A DNA stretch of 46,097 nucleotides. Origin: Methanobacteriota archaeon. Its GTDB lineage: Archaea > Thermoplasmatota > Thermoplasmata > RBG-16-68-12 > EA-27. Made by a program: the position numbers and the translations under genes. How positions within the stretch are numbered: position 1 is the first letter of the stretch; each line of letters begins with the position of its first letter. The DNA lies in the NCBI GenBank assembly GCA_016207545.1, contig JACQPO010000140.1, forward strand, positions 1-46,097. Reading direction: 5' to 3'. The notes beneath the pieces were generated by a model, which saw nothing but the letters and a program-made list of their open reading frames with translations, was not told the origin of the DNA and did no database searches. Below, one piece after another: positions 7,250-14,840 of this stretch.

Positions 7250-9385
7250 GTGCGATACGTCGTTTTGACCGTGGCCGTCGTCCTCCTCATTGGCGGTGCG
7301 CTGCTGAGTCTCCCCCCCGCGAACGCCGGGCCCCCGCAACCGTACAACCTCTACGGCCGGGCGTTCGAAGCCGACGGAATCACGCCGCTCCCGGTGGGGA
7401 CGCAGATCACGACGTGGATTGACGGGGTCCCGTACGGCAACGTGTCCGCCATTTTCACCGCATCGGGCGACTACGACGTAGACATCTTCGGCAACTGGGT
7501 CACGGATGTCGTGAGTCCGAACACGCCTGAGATCAAGGAAGGCGGCGATGTCGGCGACCTCATCCTCGTCGCGGCCGGCGACTTCGCGACCACCGCGCAG
7601 GTGTTCACCGCCAACAAAACTTGGTCTCCGGGCGACCTCGTGAACGAGAACCTCCAGCTTGCGCCTCTCGCGGTTCAGCCGCCTCTCCTCAAGATCGCGC
7701 GAATCGTGACGCGACCTGCGGACGGGCTCCCGCAATACATGTACGTGTGCAATCCGACGACGGACTTCATCAACGCGAACCAGTTCTACCTGCAGAAGGA
7801 CCTCAGCGGTCGGTACGACGGGCCCATCCACTCCCTCACCGGACTGGGCACGGTCCCCCCCGGAGGCCTCGCCTACGTGAACTTCACCGCCACGCTGACG
7901 CTGACGCCCACGGGGGACAACCTGAAGCTCGTCTGGGTGAACCCCGGGCCCGCGTTTGACGGCGCGGACGTCATCGTGGATCGCGTGGAGTTCAACGAGA
8001 CCGGAGGGACGGGCACGCTGTTCTGGGAACCGGGAAACACGATCGCGTCCGACGCGCCCGCACCCGACGTCGGCGAGGAGACCCGGCGGGACGGCACCTG
8101 CACGGACACGAACGACAGCGCCGCGGACTTCACGATTGCGGCGGAGAGCGGGAGGCCTGTCGGTGGCCTCGGGCCCACGGTCGAGCTCGTCACCCCGAAC
8201 GGCGGAGAGGATTGGACCGGCGGTACCATGCACACGATCATCTGGAACATGGCGGACTCGCAGGACTCCGCGCTCGACTACACGATCGAGCTCGACCTCA
8301 ACGGGGGAGCGGACGGCTATCCGATCTTCGTCGATTCCGGAAACCTCGGGACCGGGGCCGGACGGACGTTCGCTTGGATCGTGCCGCGGGAGAACTCGAC
8401 GACCGCCCGCATCCGCGTATGCGTGGTGAACACGTTTGGCTTCACTTCCTGCGACGCGAGCGCCGCGAACTTCATCATCGATTCCGCGGCGCCGAGCGTG
8501 ACGGCGATCGTGCCGGCGGACGCCGCCGCGGACGTCGACGTCCTCGCGGATTTCGTGATCACATTCGACGAGGCGATGAATCGCGTCACGACGCAGTCGG
8601 CGGTGACCCTCACGCCTGCCGCAGGAACCTTCTCATTCTCTTGGGACCCGGGGAGCACGGTCCTCACAATCTCCCATGTGCCCTTGCGCGTGAGCACGTC
8701 GTACACGTTGACGATCGGGACCACCGCCACGGACGGGTCGCTCCCCGGGAACACGCTGTCCGCCCCCGTCACGGTCGACTTCGCGACGTCGAGCGTCATC
8801 CCCGTCACCGCGGAGGCCGGGCCGGACCAGACGGCGCGGGTTGGCGAGACCGTCCAGTTCGACGGCGCCGGATCCACGGGGCCGGTCGACAACTACACGT
8901 GGGAAATCCGGGCGCCCGGCGGCGCAACGATCCTCCTGTACGGGCCCCAGCCCACGTTCCGACCCACGGTCGCGGGCGTCTTCAACGTGACCCTCACGGT
9001 GCGCGACGCGGGCGGCAACGAGGACCAGGATTTCGCGACGCTCACCGTCACCGGTTCGCTCCTCGATGCGCTGGCGAACTTCGCGTGGCTCATCCTGATC
9101 GTGGTCGCAGGGCTCGCGTTCCTCCTGATCCTGCTGTTCCGCCGCCGGCGCAGGGCGGAGCAGCCTCCACCCACGACACGGCCGCGGGGGGTGGAAGGGC
9201 CGAAACCCATCCCACCGGAGCGGGTCGAGGTCACGCCGGTCGCGCCGCCACCGCGAATGGAAGTGCCCCCCGCGACCGCGGGGCCCGCGCCAGGTCCGCG
9301 TCCGGGGACGAAGATGTGCCCGGCGTGCGGGACGATTGTCGACGCGGGCGACCCGGCGTGCTTCATGTGCGGGGCGAAGTTCTAG
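7250..9385 (+). CDS. Large cell-surface protein with Ig-like and PKD domains and a cytoplasmic zinc ribbon
   Basis: The GTG at 7250 opens a signal peptide (VRYVVLTVAVVLLIGGALL). The 711-residue protein then has an N-terminal beta domain (about 28-130), a lamin-tail-like region (about 145-280), a repeat starting PTVELVTPNGGEDW (about 307-405), a Big_5-like Ig domain (about 410-505, with FDEAMN), and a PKD domain (about 518-600, AGPDQTARVGETVQFDGAGS). One transmembrane helix at about 610-630 is followed by RRRRR, a Pro-rich linker and a C-terminal zinc ribbon CPACG-x10-CFMCG. The bulk lies outside the cell with the zinc ribbon in the cytoplasm. Role: probably envelope structure or adhesion; no enzyme motif seen. 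Confidence 0.8.
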   Translation: MRYVVLTVAVVLLIGGALLSLPPANAGPPQPYNLYGRAFEADGITPLPVGTQITTWIDGVPYGNVSAIFTASGDYDVDIFGNWVTDVVSPNTPEIKEGGDVGDLILVAAGDFATTAQVFTANKTWSPGDLVNENLQLAPLAVQPPLLKIARIVTRPADGLPQYMYVCNPTTDFINANQFYLQKDLSGRYDGPIHSLTGLGTVPPGGLAYVNFTATLTLTPTGDNLKLVWVNPGPAFDGADVIVDRVEFNETGGTGTLFWEPGNTIASDAPAPDVGEETRRDGTCTDTNDSAADFTIAAESGRPVGGLGPTVELVTPNGGEDWTGGTMHTIIWNMADSQDSALDYTIELDLNGGADGYPIFVDSGNLGTGAGRTFAWIVPRENSTTARIRVCVVNTFGFTSCDASAANFIIDSAAPSVTAIVPADAAADVDVLADFVITFDEAMNRVTTQSAVTLTPAAGTFSFSWDPGSTVLTISHVPLRVSTSYTLTIGTTATDGSLPGNTLSAPVTVDFATSSVIPVTAEAGPDQTARVGETVQFDGAGSTGPVDNYTWEIRAPGGATILLYGPQPTFRPTVAGVFNVTLTVRDAGGNEDQDFATLTVTGSLLDALANFAWLILIVVAGLAFLLILLFRRRRRAEQPPPTTRPRGVEGPKPIPPERVEVTPVAPPPRMEVPPATAGPAPGPRPGTKMCPACGTIVDAGDPACFMCGAKF

Positions 9386-9628
9386 AATCGACTTGCCTGG
9401 CACAGTGAGGAGCCCATTCAGTAGTTTCAGAGCCAGCGAGAGAGACACTCGCAGAGGGACGACATAGATCTTCACTGCTCCCCGGGGCCCGGAGTGAGGG
9501 GCGATCGTCATCCAAGTGGGGCCCTAGCTCTGCGAATTGCGGGGATGTTACATGTACGCCCAAACCTAATGCCCTGCGGCGCGAACACCCCTCTCCACCT
9601 GCCATCAAGGCAGCGGAGAACCAAGAAC

Positions 9629-10003
9629 ATGGCTATGACGGAAACCCAGACGTTCGGCTTCGGCCAAAACGTCCTGCGGCTCCTCGAGAAGGAGAAGGAC
9701 GCCCTGAAGAAGGGCGGGATGGACGTAGACGCCGTGATCGCGGCGCAGCGTTCTCTCCTTGAGGCCGCCACGACCGCGAACGCCCAGCAGGCGGAGCTGC
9801 GGCGGCAGGCGAAAGCGGCGACCGCGCATTCGGACGCGATGACCCGCCGCCTGTACGTCGCCTCCTCCGGCTTCCTTGACATGGCGATCGCGGCCGTGCA
9901 GAAGGACAGCGACGCCGCGAAGGACTTCCGGCGCCTGCGAAGCCGGGTCGAACGGCCACCGAAGGGGGAGCTCCCCGCCGAGGAATCACCCGCAGAGGCG
10001 TAG
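9629..10003 (+). CDS. Small coiled-coil protein of unknown function
   Basis: The ATG at 9629 (with a second ATG two codons on) is preferred: the frame runs upstream to 9494 but that part is not protein-like. The 124-residue product is mostly helical and charged (VLRLLEKEKDALKKGGMDVD, then AAQRSLLEAATTANAQQAEL), with predicted coiled coil over about residues 10-75 and an acidic tail. There is no signal peptide, membrane segment or catalytic motif. The 243 bp before it hold no gene I can see. It is followed by a 540-bp non-coding stretch with a tandem array. I do not recognise the family. Confidence 0.6.
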   Translation: MAMTETQTFGFGQNVLRLLEKEKDALKKGGMDVDAVIAAQRSLLEAATTANAQQAELRRQAKAATAHSDAMTRRLYVASSGFLDMAIAAVQKDSDAAKDFRRLRSRVERPPKGELPAEESPAEA

Positions 10004-10109
10004 ATCGTCACCCACCCGCGTTCCCAGCGTTCCTGCGACGCTGGGCCTCCTTCCCTCCGGTCCGTGCGGGACCGCTTGAGGGCATGGGCTCTGAACCTGG
10101 TACCGCGGC

Positions 10110-10500
10110 TGTCCTTTGGAAACCGTACGCAGGCTTTCTTCGCATCCGAGCCAGCTTCCCTCGATTCCGAGGGAGTTTCCTGCAATTTTGGCGGGAGTTT
10201 TCGTCGAATTCGAAGGAGTTCCCCGCGGCCTCCGAAAGAGTGTTCGAACCCGAGAGAAGTACTCCCCACGTTCGCGGCAGACCCCCTCGACCTCGCGGGA
10301 ATTCCCCTCCCGATGGAAGGAACGTCCTACGGCTCCGAGGGAATCCCCCGCCGGTCTGCGGAATCTTTCCGCGCGTTCGAACCCATTTTCTACGATCGGA
10401 GGATTGTCCCCTGACTTGGAAGGAAATTCCTGCGCTCCCGCGGGACGTTCCTTCACGTCCGCGGCAAGGTTCTTCGGACGCGAGGAAACTTGCTTTTCGC
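10110..10500. repeat. Degenerate ~21-bp tandem array of imperfect palindromes (array 1)
   Basis: About 18 units follow one another without gaps. A typical unit is CTTCCCTCGATTCCGAGGG(AG): a pyrimidine-rich left half, a short centre and a purine-rich right half that is its imperfect inverted repeat. Left edges (TTCC-like) fall near 10156, 10177, 10199, 10219, 10243, 10263, 10282, 10302, 10325, 10344, 10364, 10383, 10405, 10427, 10448, 10470 and 10490, a mean spacing of 20.9 bp, i.e. two turns of B-DNA. Unit length varies between 18 and 24 bp, not in threes, so the array is not coding although several frames stay open. It fills the gap before proS. Confidence 0.7.
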
Positions 10501-10507
10501 GCCGCCA

Positions 10508-10516
10508 AAAGCTATT
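10508..10516 (+). promoter_or_regulatory. Probable proS promoter (TATA-like)
   Basis: AAGCTATTT lies about 30-38 bp before the proS ATG at 10546 and immediately after the tandem array. It is the only AT-rich element at the right distance. Confidence 0.4.
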
Positions 10517-10545
10517 TCCCCGCCTCCGCCATCGCACGGCCCTCC

Positions 10546-11943
10546 ATGGTCTCCAAGTCCGACGACTTCAGCGAGTGGTACAACGAGGTCATCGACAAGG
10601 CGGGCTTGCGGGACAAGCGGTACCCCGTGAAGGGGATGGACGTGTGGACGCCCTACGGATGGTCGGCGATGACGCTCATCGACAACCTCATGCGCCGCGA
10701 GATGGCCCGCACGGGACATGGAGAGGTGAACTTCCCCCTCCTCATCCCGGAGACGGAGTTCCGCAAGGAGGCGGAGCACATCCGTGGGTTCGAGGACGAG
10801 GTGTACTGGGTCACCCACGCGGGGAAGAACCCGCTCGACATCCGCCTCTGCTTGCGCCCGACGAGCGAGACCGCGATGTATCCCGTCTTCGCGCTGTGGA
10901 TCCGCAGCCACGCGGACCTCCCGCTCAAGGTCTTCCAGATCGTGTCCACGTTCCGGTACGACACGAAACAGACGCGCACGTTCCTCCGCGTGCGGGAGAT
11001 CCACTTCTTCGAGTCCCACACCGCCCACGTGGACGCGGACGACGCGGAGCGGCAGATCCACGAGGACCTCGAGATCATGGAGCGGCTCGGCCGCGAGCTG
11101 TGCGTCCCGTACCTGCTCATGCGCCGCCCGGAGTGGGACAAGTTCCCCGGCGCGTTTTACTCCTTGGCGGCGGATGCGTACGCTCCGACGGGCCGGACGT
11201 TACAACTCGCGACGATGCACCACTACCGGGACAACTTCGCGAAGGCGTACGACATCACGTACGAGGCGCCGGACGGCTCCCGCCAATTTGCGCACCAGAC
11301 CACGTACGGGATGTCGGAACGGCTCCTCGGCGCGCTCGTCGCGGTCCACGGGGACGACAAAGGCATCGTGATCCCGCCTGCGGTCGCGCCGATCCAGATC
11401 GTCGTCGTCCCGATCCCGGAGAAGGGGCGCCAGGACGTCATCCTCGACGAGGCACGGAAGTTGGCGGCGGAGCTCGGGGAACACGTGCGGGTGAAGTACG
11501 ACGACCGCGACCTGCGTCCGGGCGCGAAGTTCTACGAGTGGGAGGCGAAGGGCGTGCCCCTCCGCGCGGAACTCGGCCCGCGCGACCTGGCGGACGGCGT
11601 CGTCACCCTCGCGCGGCGGGACGCGGACGGACGCTCGACGGTGCCCCGGTCGGGGGTCGTCGACGCGGTGCGTTCCCTGTTGAACGAAATCCAGAAGGAC
11701 CTGTACGCTCGGGCGGAGCGGGAGCTGCGCACGCACATCTTCGACATCGCGGCCCCGGAGGAGGCGCGGGAGGCGATCAACCGGTTCGGCTGGTGCGGGA
11801 GCGAGTCGTGCGGCTTGCAGGTCGAGGCGGACACAGGGATGTCCCTCCTCGGAACGCCGTTCCTGAAGGAACCGTACTCGGGGTCGTGCATCGTGTGCGG
11901 GAAACCGACGGACACCCCCGCGTACCTCGCGCGAACGTACTGA
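10546..11943 (+). CDS. proS: Prolyl-tRNA synthetase (archaeal/eukaryotic type)
   Basis: ProRS charges tRNA-Pro. The ATG at 10546 gives 465 residues and the usual N-terminus (DDFSEWYNEVIDKAGLRDKR); the frame is open another 154 codons upstream, but only through the non-coding tandem array. Class II motifs are visible: motif 1 around MTLIDNLMRREMARTGHGEV, motif 2 with TFRYDTKQTRTFLRVREIHF, and motif 3 with GMSERLLGALVAVHGDDKG. The anticodon-binding domain follows, then the C-terminal zinc-type domain with WCGSESCG and CIVCGK, ending in the Tyr residue typical of this ProRS type. It has no bacterial editing insertion. Confidence 0.96.
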   Translation: MVSKSDDFSEWYNEVIDKAGLRDKRYPVKGMDVWTPYGWSAMTLIDNLMRREMARTGHGEVNFPLLIPETEFRKEAEHIRGFEDEVYWVTHAGKNPLDIRLCLRPTSETAMYPVFALWIRSHADLPLKVFQIVSTFRYDTKQTRTFLRVREIHFFESHTAHVDADDAERQIHEDLEIMERLGRELCVPYLLMRRPEWDKFPGAFYSLAADAYAPTGRTLQLATMHHYRDNFAKAYDITYEAPDGSRQFAHQTTYGMSERLLGALVAVHGDDKGIVIPPAVAPIQIVVVPIPEKGRQDVILDEARKLAAELGEHVRVKYDDRDLRPGAKFYEWEAKGVPLRAELGPRDLADGVVTLARRDADGRSTVPRSGVVDAVRSLLNEIQKDLYARAERELRTHIFDIAAPEEAREAINRFGWCGSESCGLQVEADTGMSLLGTPFLKEPYSGSCIVCGKPTDTPAYLARTY

Positions 11944-11946
11944 CGT

Positions 11947-12168
11947 CTACGTCGATTCTTTCGCGGGCTTCCGGTACAGGAGGTACCCGGTGACGCCGAA
12001 CCCGACCGTGATGATCGTGAGCGCGTAGACGCCCACGTTCTCCGGGTCGAACAAGTTCCACGTGTCGTACAGGATCCCCCTCGCGACGTAGAAGAAGATC
12101 CCGAGCAGGATTAGGAAGAAGTAGGAGGCCGCGGCGATTCGTCGCGGGAACGCAGGCTCTTGGACCAT
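11947..12168 (-). CDS. Small two-helix membrane protein
   Basis: The 73-residue product has two clear hydrophobic helices (about 11-30, AAASYFFLILLGIFFYVA, and about 45-64, VYALTIITVGFGVTGYLLY) and a short basic tail. Its TATA box sits 25 bp before the ATG, so the transcript is probably leaderless. The stop lies 3 bp from the proS stop on the other strand. No family recognised; it could be an accessory subunit or a stand-alone small membrane protein. Confidence 0.65.
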   Translation of the reverse strand: MVQEPAFPRRIAAASYFFLILLGIFFYVARGILYDTWNLFDPENVGVYALTIITVGFGVTGYLLYRKPAKEST

Positions 12169-12191
12169 CCGCGGCGCGTAGCGGGAGGCGG

Positions 12192-12198
12192 CTATAAA
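12192..12198 (-). promoter_or_regulatory. TATA box for the small membrane protein
   Basis: Minus-strand TTTATAG is centred about 27 bp upstream of the ATG at 12168. It overlaps the TAG stop (12192-12194) of the upstream gene, so the promoter is embedded in that gene's end. Confidence 0.55.
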
Positions 12199-13055
12199 GG
12201 TTTACTTCGGCGCGGCCGCGCGAGCCCTGTGCGCGCCTTCGCCGCCATCCACGACTTCGCCAGGCGCGGGAACTTCCCGGGGTTCTCCTCCGCGTAGAAG
12301 AGGAGGCCGAACACGAGGGACGCGCCCATCACGCCGCCGACCGCCACGAACGGCCATAACGGCATGCGGTCCTTCACGCTGAACCCCGTCTCCGTCGTGA
12401 GGCCGTCGGAGTGGTTGAGCCCGTAGAGGGAGCCGAGGTACGTGAGGTTCAGGATTCCTTCGTAGTAGACCCACGTCGGGCAGGGATCGCCGCATGGCTG
12501 TTGCGCGCGGACGAACTGCTCGTTCGTGAAGAATCCGTACGACATCATGACGGAACGGTTCGTCGTCGTCCCGTCCGTCAGGTCGAACTCGAGCCACGTG
12601 CGGACGAAGTAGGAGCCTTGGTCCGTGAGGCTCCCGTGGGGCGCCTCCGCGTCCGTCGCGATCGTCACGGTCACGTTCACCGTTTCCCGGGGGTCTAGGG
12701 GCGGGATGAGCGGCTCGTACGCGAGGCCGCGGTCGATCCCCGAACTGTCCACGAACGCGGGGCGCGTGTACGGCCACGTGCTTGCGTTCACCTCGCGCAC
12801 GACCCTGATTTGGCGGTACAGGTAGATCTCGAGGCGAAGGTCGATCGACTCCATCCGCCACGGGTATGGATTTGTGAACACGAACCGAAACTCCCCGCTC
12901 TCCCCCGGCGCGAGGTCCGGCGTCTCGAAGTTCGCGAGCAGGCTGGTCACGTACGCGGGGTTGCCCACGGAGAAATCGCCGACGGGATGGGCGCGCGCGG
13001 TCGCCGCCACTAGCAGGAGGGGGAGGAGCAGGGCGAGCCCGCGGTGCATCCGCAT
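12192..13055 (-). CDS. Secreted, C-terminally anchored envelope protein
   Basis: The 287-residue protein begins with a signal peptide (MHRGLALLLPLLLVAATARA) and ends with one transmembrane helix (about 238-260) and an Arg/Lys-rich tail. Between them is a beta-rich extracellular domain of about 210 residues containing several N-x-S/T sequons and two cysteines close together (CGDPC), which may form a disulfide. FRFVFTNPYPWRMESIDLRL resembles Ig-like folds that bind nothing obvious. No known domain can be named. It lies downstream of a GTPase gene on the same strand, 31 bp away. Confidence 0.65.
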   Translation of the reverse strand: MRMHRGLALLLPLLLVAATARAHPVGDFSVGNPAYVTSLLANFETPDLAPGESGEFRFVFTNPYPWRMESIDLRLEIYLYRQIRVVREVNASTWPYTRPAFVDSSGIDRGLAYEPLIPPLDPRETVNVTVTIATDAEAPHGSLTDQGSYFVRTWLEFDLTDGTTTNRSVMMSYGFFTNEQFVRAQQPCGDPCPTWVYYEGILNLTYLGSLYGLNHSDGLTTETGFSVKDRMPLWPFVAVGGVMGASLVFGLLFYAEENPGKFPRLAKSWMAAKARTGLARPRRSKPL

Positions 13056-13086
13056 CGGCGTAGTCTCCCCCCCGTAATAAGCTTGG

Positions 13087-13914
13087 CTACGTGGGTTCCT
13101 CGACGACGAATTCGTCCCGCTCCGGCTTCGTCGCGGACGCCTCGCCGAGCGGCGTGAGGATGATCCGGAAGTTGCCGGGACCGATCTCTTCCTTCACGAC
13201 GTAGCCGAGCTGGTGCAACGCGTCGACCTCCGCCATGATCGTCCCGTAGTCCGTGCCCTTGAACGCGAGGAGGAGCTCGTTCTTCGTGACCCCGACGGTT
13301 CCGCGCTTCAACGCAAAGACGAGCATCCGTTCCGCGAGCACGTTGAGATGACGCCGCGCACGGGACCGCTCGAGCACGCGATCGACGACCCGCTCGATGA
13401 GGGCGTCGAACGCGGCCCCGACGCCCATCCCCGTCTTCGCGCTCGCGAGCGCGTACGGCACCTCCGGGAACTTCGACAGGAGCCAGTGCGTCTCCCGCGG
13501 CCCGATTGCGCTGTTCGGGACGAGGTCGGCCTTGTTCAGGATGAGGGTGTACGGGACCTCCTCCGCCACGGAGTGGACGGCCTCGACCCACAACGGCAGC
13601 TGGTACAGCGTGTCCGAGCGGGTCAGGTCCGCGACCGCGAGGAAGCCGTGCGCGCCCCAGAAAATCGCGTCCCGAAACGCGTCCCGCGGTGCGTGCTCGC
13701 CCATGAGGTCGAACAGGGCGACCTGCGCCTCGACGATCTGGTCCGCGGTCACGTACTTCGAAAACGACAGCAGGTGGAGCTTGCTGCCGAGGGTCCCGCG
13801 GTACGTGTCGTCGAACGTGTTGAACAAATACCGGTGGATGAGGGACGTCTTGCCGACCGCACGTTCGCCCACGAGGACGATCTTGATTTTCATCTTGCGA
13901 ATTTGGCGGGGCAT
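13087..13914 (-). CDS. Rab/Ras-like small GTPase with C-terminal winged-helix extension
   Basis: The N-terminal 175 residues are a Ras-superfamily G domain: P-loop GERAVGKTS, switch-I Thr in TYRGTLGSK, NKAD (G4) and SAK (G5). The usual DTAGQ of switch II reads DLMGEH, so the catalytic Gln is replaced. A C-terminal part of about 90 residues (NVLAERMLVFALKRGTVGVT ... LHQLGYVVKEE) looks like a winged helix, which would be an unusual fusion. The start at 13914 fits the TATA box about 35 bp upstream; an ATG seven codons on is possible. A second GTPase with the same D-x-M-G change lies at 29982-30566. Confidence 0.82.
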   Translation of the reverse strand: MPRQIRKMKIKIVLVGERAVGKTSLIHRYLFNTFDDTYRGTLGSKLHLLSFSKYVTADQIVEAQVALFDLMGEHAPRDAFRDAIFWGAHGFLAVADLTRSDTLYQLPLWVEAVHSVAEEVPYTLILNKADLVPNSAIGPRETHWLLSKFPEVPYALASAKTGMGVGAAFDALIERVVDRVLERSRARRHLNVLAERMLVFALKRGTVGVTKNELLLAFKGTDYGTIMAEVDALHQLGYVVKEEIGPGNFRIILTPLGEASATKPERDEFVVEEPT

Positions 13915-13946
13915 CGGGGGGGCCGGTAGGTCAGCGTGCCAGGGGG

Positions 13947-13959
13947 ATTTTAATGTATA
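13947..13959. promoter_or_regulatory. Shared divergent promoter (GTPase / taw2)
   Basis: TTTTAATGTATAG is AT-rich and roughly symmetric. It lies about 35 bp from the GTPase start (13914, minus) and about 25 bp from the GTG at 13980 (plus), so one island can position TBP for both genes. Confidence 0.5.
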
Positions 13960-13979
13960 GGGGTGGGTATCGCGGCGAC

Positions 13980-14810
13980 GTGTCGAGGGCCCAGGCCCCG
14001 CCTGACCCTTATGAAGGGGTCGGGAGGAGGCTGCCGGCGGAGCTGAGGCCGTGGGTGCCCCGCCGGTACGAGCGTCTTGGGGGCGTCCTCCTCCTGAAGC
14101 TGCCCCGGGAGCTCGGGGAGCGCCGTCGCGAGGTCGCCGCGGCGTACGCGAGCGTCCTCCGGGCGAGGACGGTCGTCGCGGACCACGGAATCCGCGGACC
14201 GTGGCGGGAGCCGGACGTGGAGCTTCTGTACGGACACTCCACGGAGACGGTCCACACGGAGGACGGCGTCCGCTTCCGCCTCGACGTCGCGAAGGTCATG
14301 TTCTCGTCGGGGAACCTCGCGGAGCGGATGCGGATGGGTCGCGCCGTGCGGCCGGACGAGACCGTCGTCGACCTGTTCGCGGGCATCGGGTACTTCGCGC
14401 TCCCGATGGCGGTGCACGGGCGCCCGAAGCGGGTCGTCGCGATCGAGGTGAACCCGACCGCGTACGCGTATCTCGAGGCCAATGTTCGGCTCAACCGGGC
14501 ATGGTGCGTCGAGCCCCGATTCGGGGACTGCCGCGCGGTCGCGCCCGACGCGGTCGCGGACCGGATCGTGATGGGCTACTTGCACGCGGACGAGCACCTC
14601 GACGTCGCGATGCGCGCCGCGGGCGATGCGTGCGTGTTGCATTACCACGAAAACGTCCCCGCCGAGGAGGTGCCCGCCCGACCCTGGTCTCGCGTGGAGT
14701 CCGCGGCCCAACGTGCGGGCTTCCGGGCGGACCTGTTGGCGGTGCACCGGATCAAGTCGTACGCGCCCCGCATCCGGCACGTCGTGCTCGACGTGCGGTT
14801 GACCCGATGA
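13980..14810 (+). CDS. taw2: tRNA wybutosine-synthesizing aminocarboxypropyltransferase Taw2
   Basis: Taw2 transfers the aminocarboxypropyl group of S-adenosylmethionine to C7 of 4-demethylwyosine at position 37 of tRNA-Phe. The sequence has the Taw2/TYW2 pattern rather than that of Trm5: FSSGNLAERMRMG, SAM motif I VVDLFAGIGYFALPMAVHG, AIEVNPTAYAYLEANVRLN, LHYHENV, and the C-terminal IKSYAPRIRHVVLDV. I set the start at the GTG at 13980, about 25 bp after the TATA island, because the in-frame ATG at 13953 lies inside the promoter. This gives 276 residues. Its stop overlaps the tyrS promoter. Confidence 0.87.
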   Translation: MSRAQAPPDPYEGVGRRLPAELRPWVPRRYERLGGVLLLKLPRELGERRREVAAAYASVLRARTVVADHGIRGPWREPDVELLYGHSTETVHTEDGVRFRLDVAKVMFSSGNLAERMRMGRAVRPDETVVDLFAGIGYFALPMAVHGRPKRVVAIEVNPTAYAYLEANVRLNRAWCVEPRFGDCRAVAPDAVADRIVMGYLHADEHLDVAMRAAGDACVLHYHENVPAEEVPARPWSRVESAAQRAGFRADLLAVHRIKSYAPRIRHVVLDVRLTR

Positions 14811-14817
14811 TTAAATA
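14811..14817 (+). promoter_or_regulatory. tyrS promoter (TATA box)
   Basis: TTAAATA starts at the first base after the taw2 stop and is centred 27 bp before the GTG at 14841. The predicted transcript starts at or next to that codon, so it is leaderless. Confidence 0.6.
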
Positions 14818-14840
14818 GCCGCGCGGGCCTTCGCGCCCGC

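Noticed and set aside
10240..10385. Two GTTCGAACCC strings resembling tRNA T-loops
   Set aside because: No acceptor, D or anticodon arms surround them; they fall at unit positions of the tandem array.
9986..10545. Long open frames on both strands across array 1, one in frame with proS
   Set aside because: Unit lengths vary between 18 and 24 bp, so no seven-residue repeat is kept, the translations are low-complexity, and the proS family starts at 10546.
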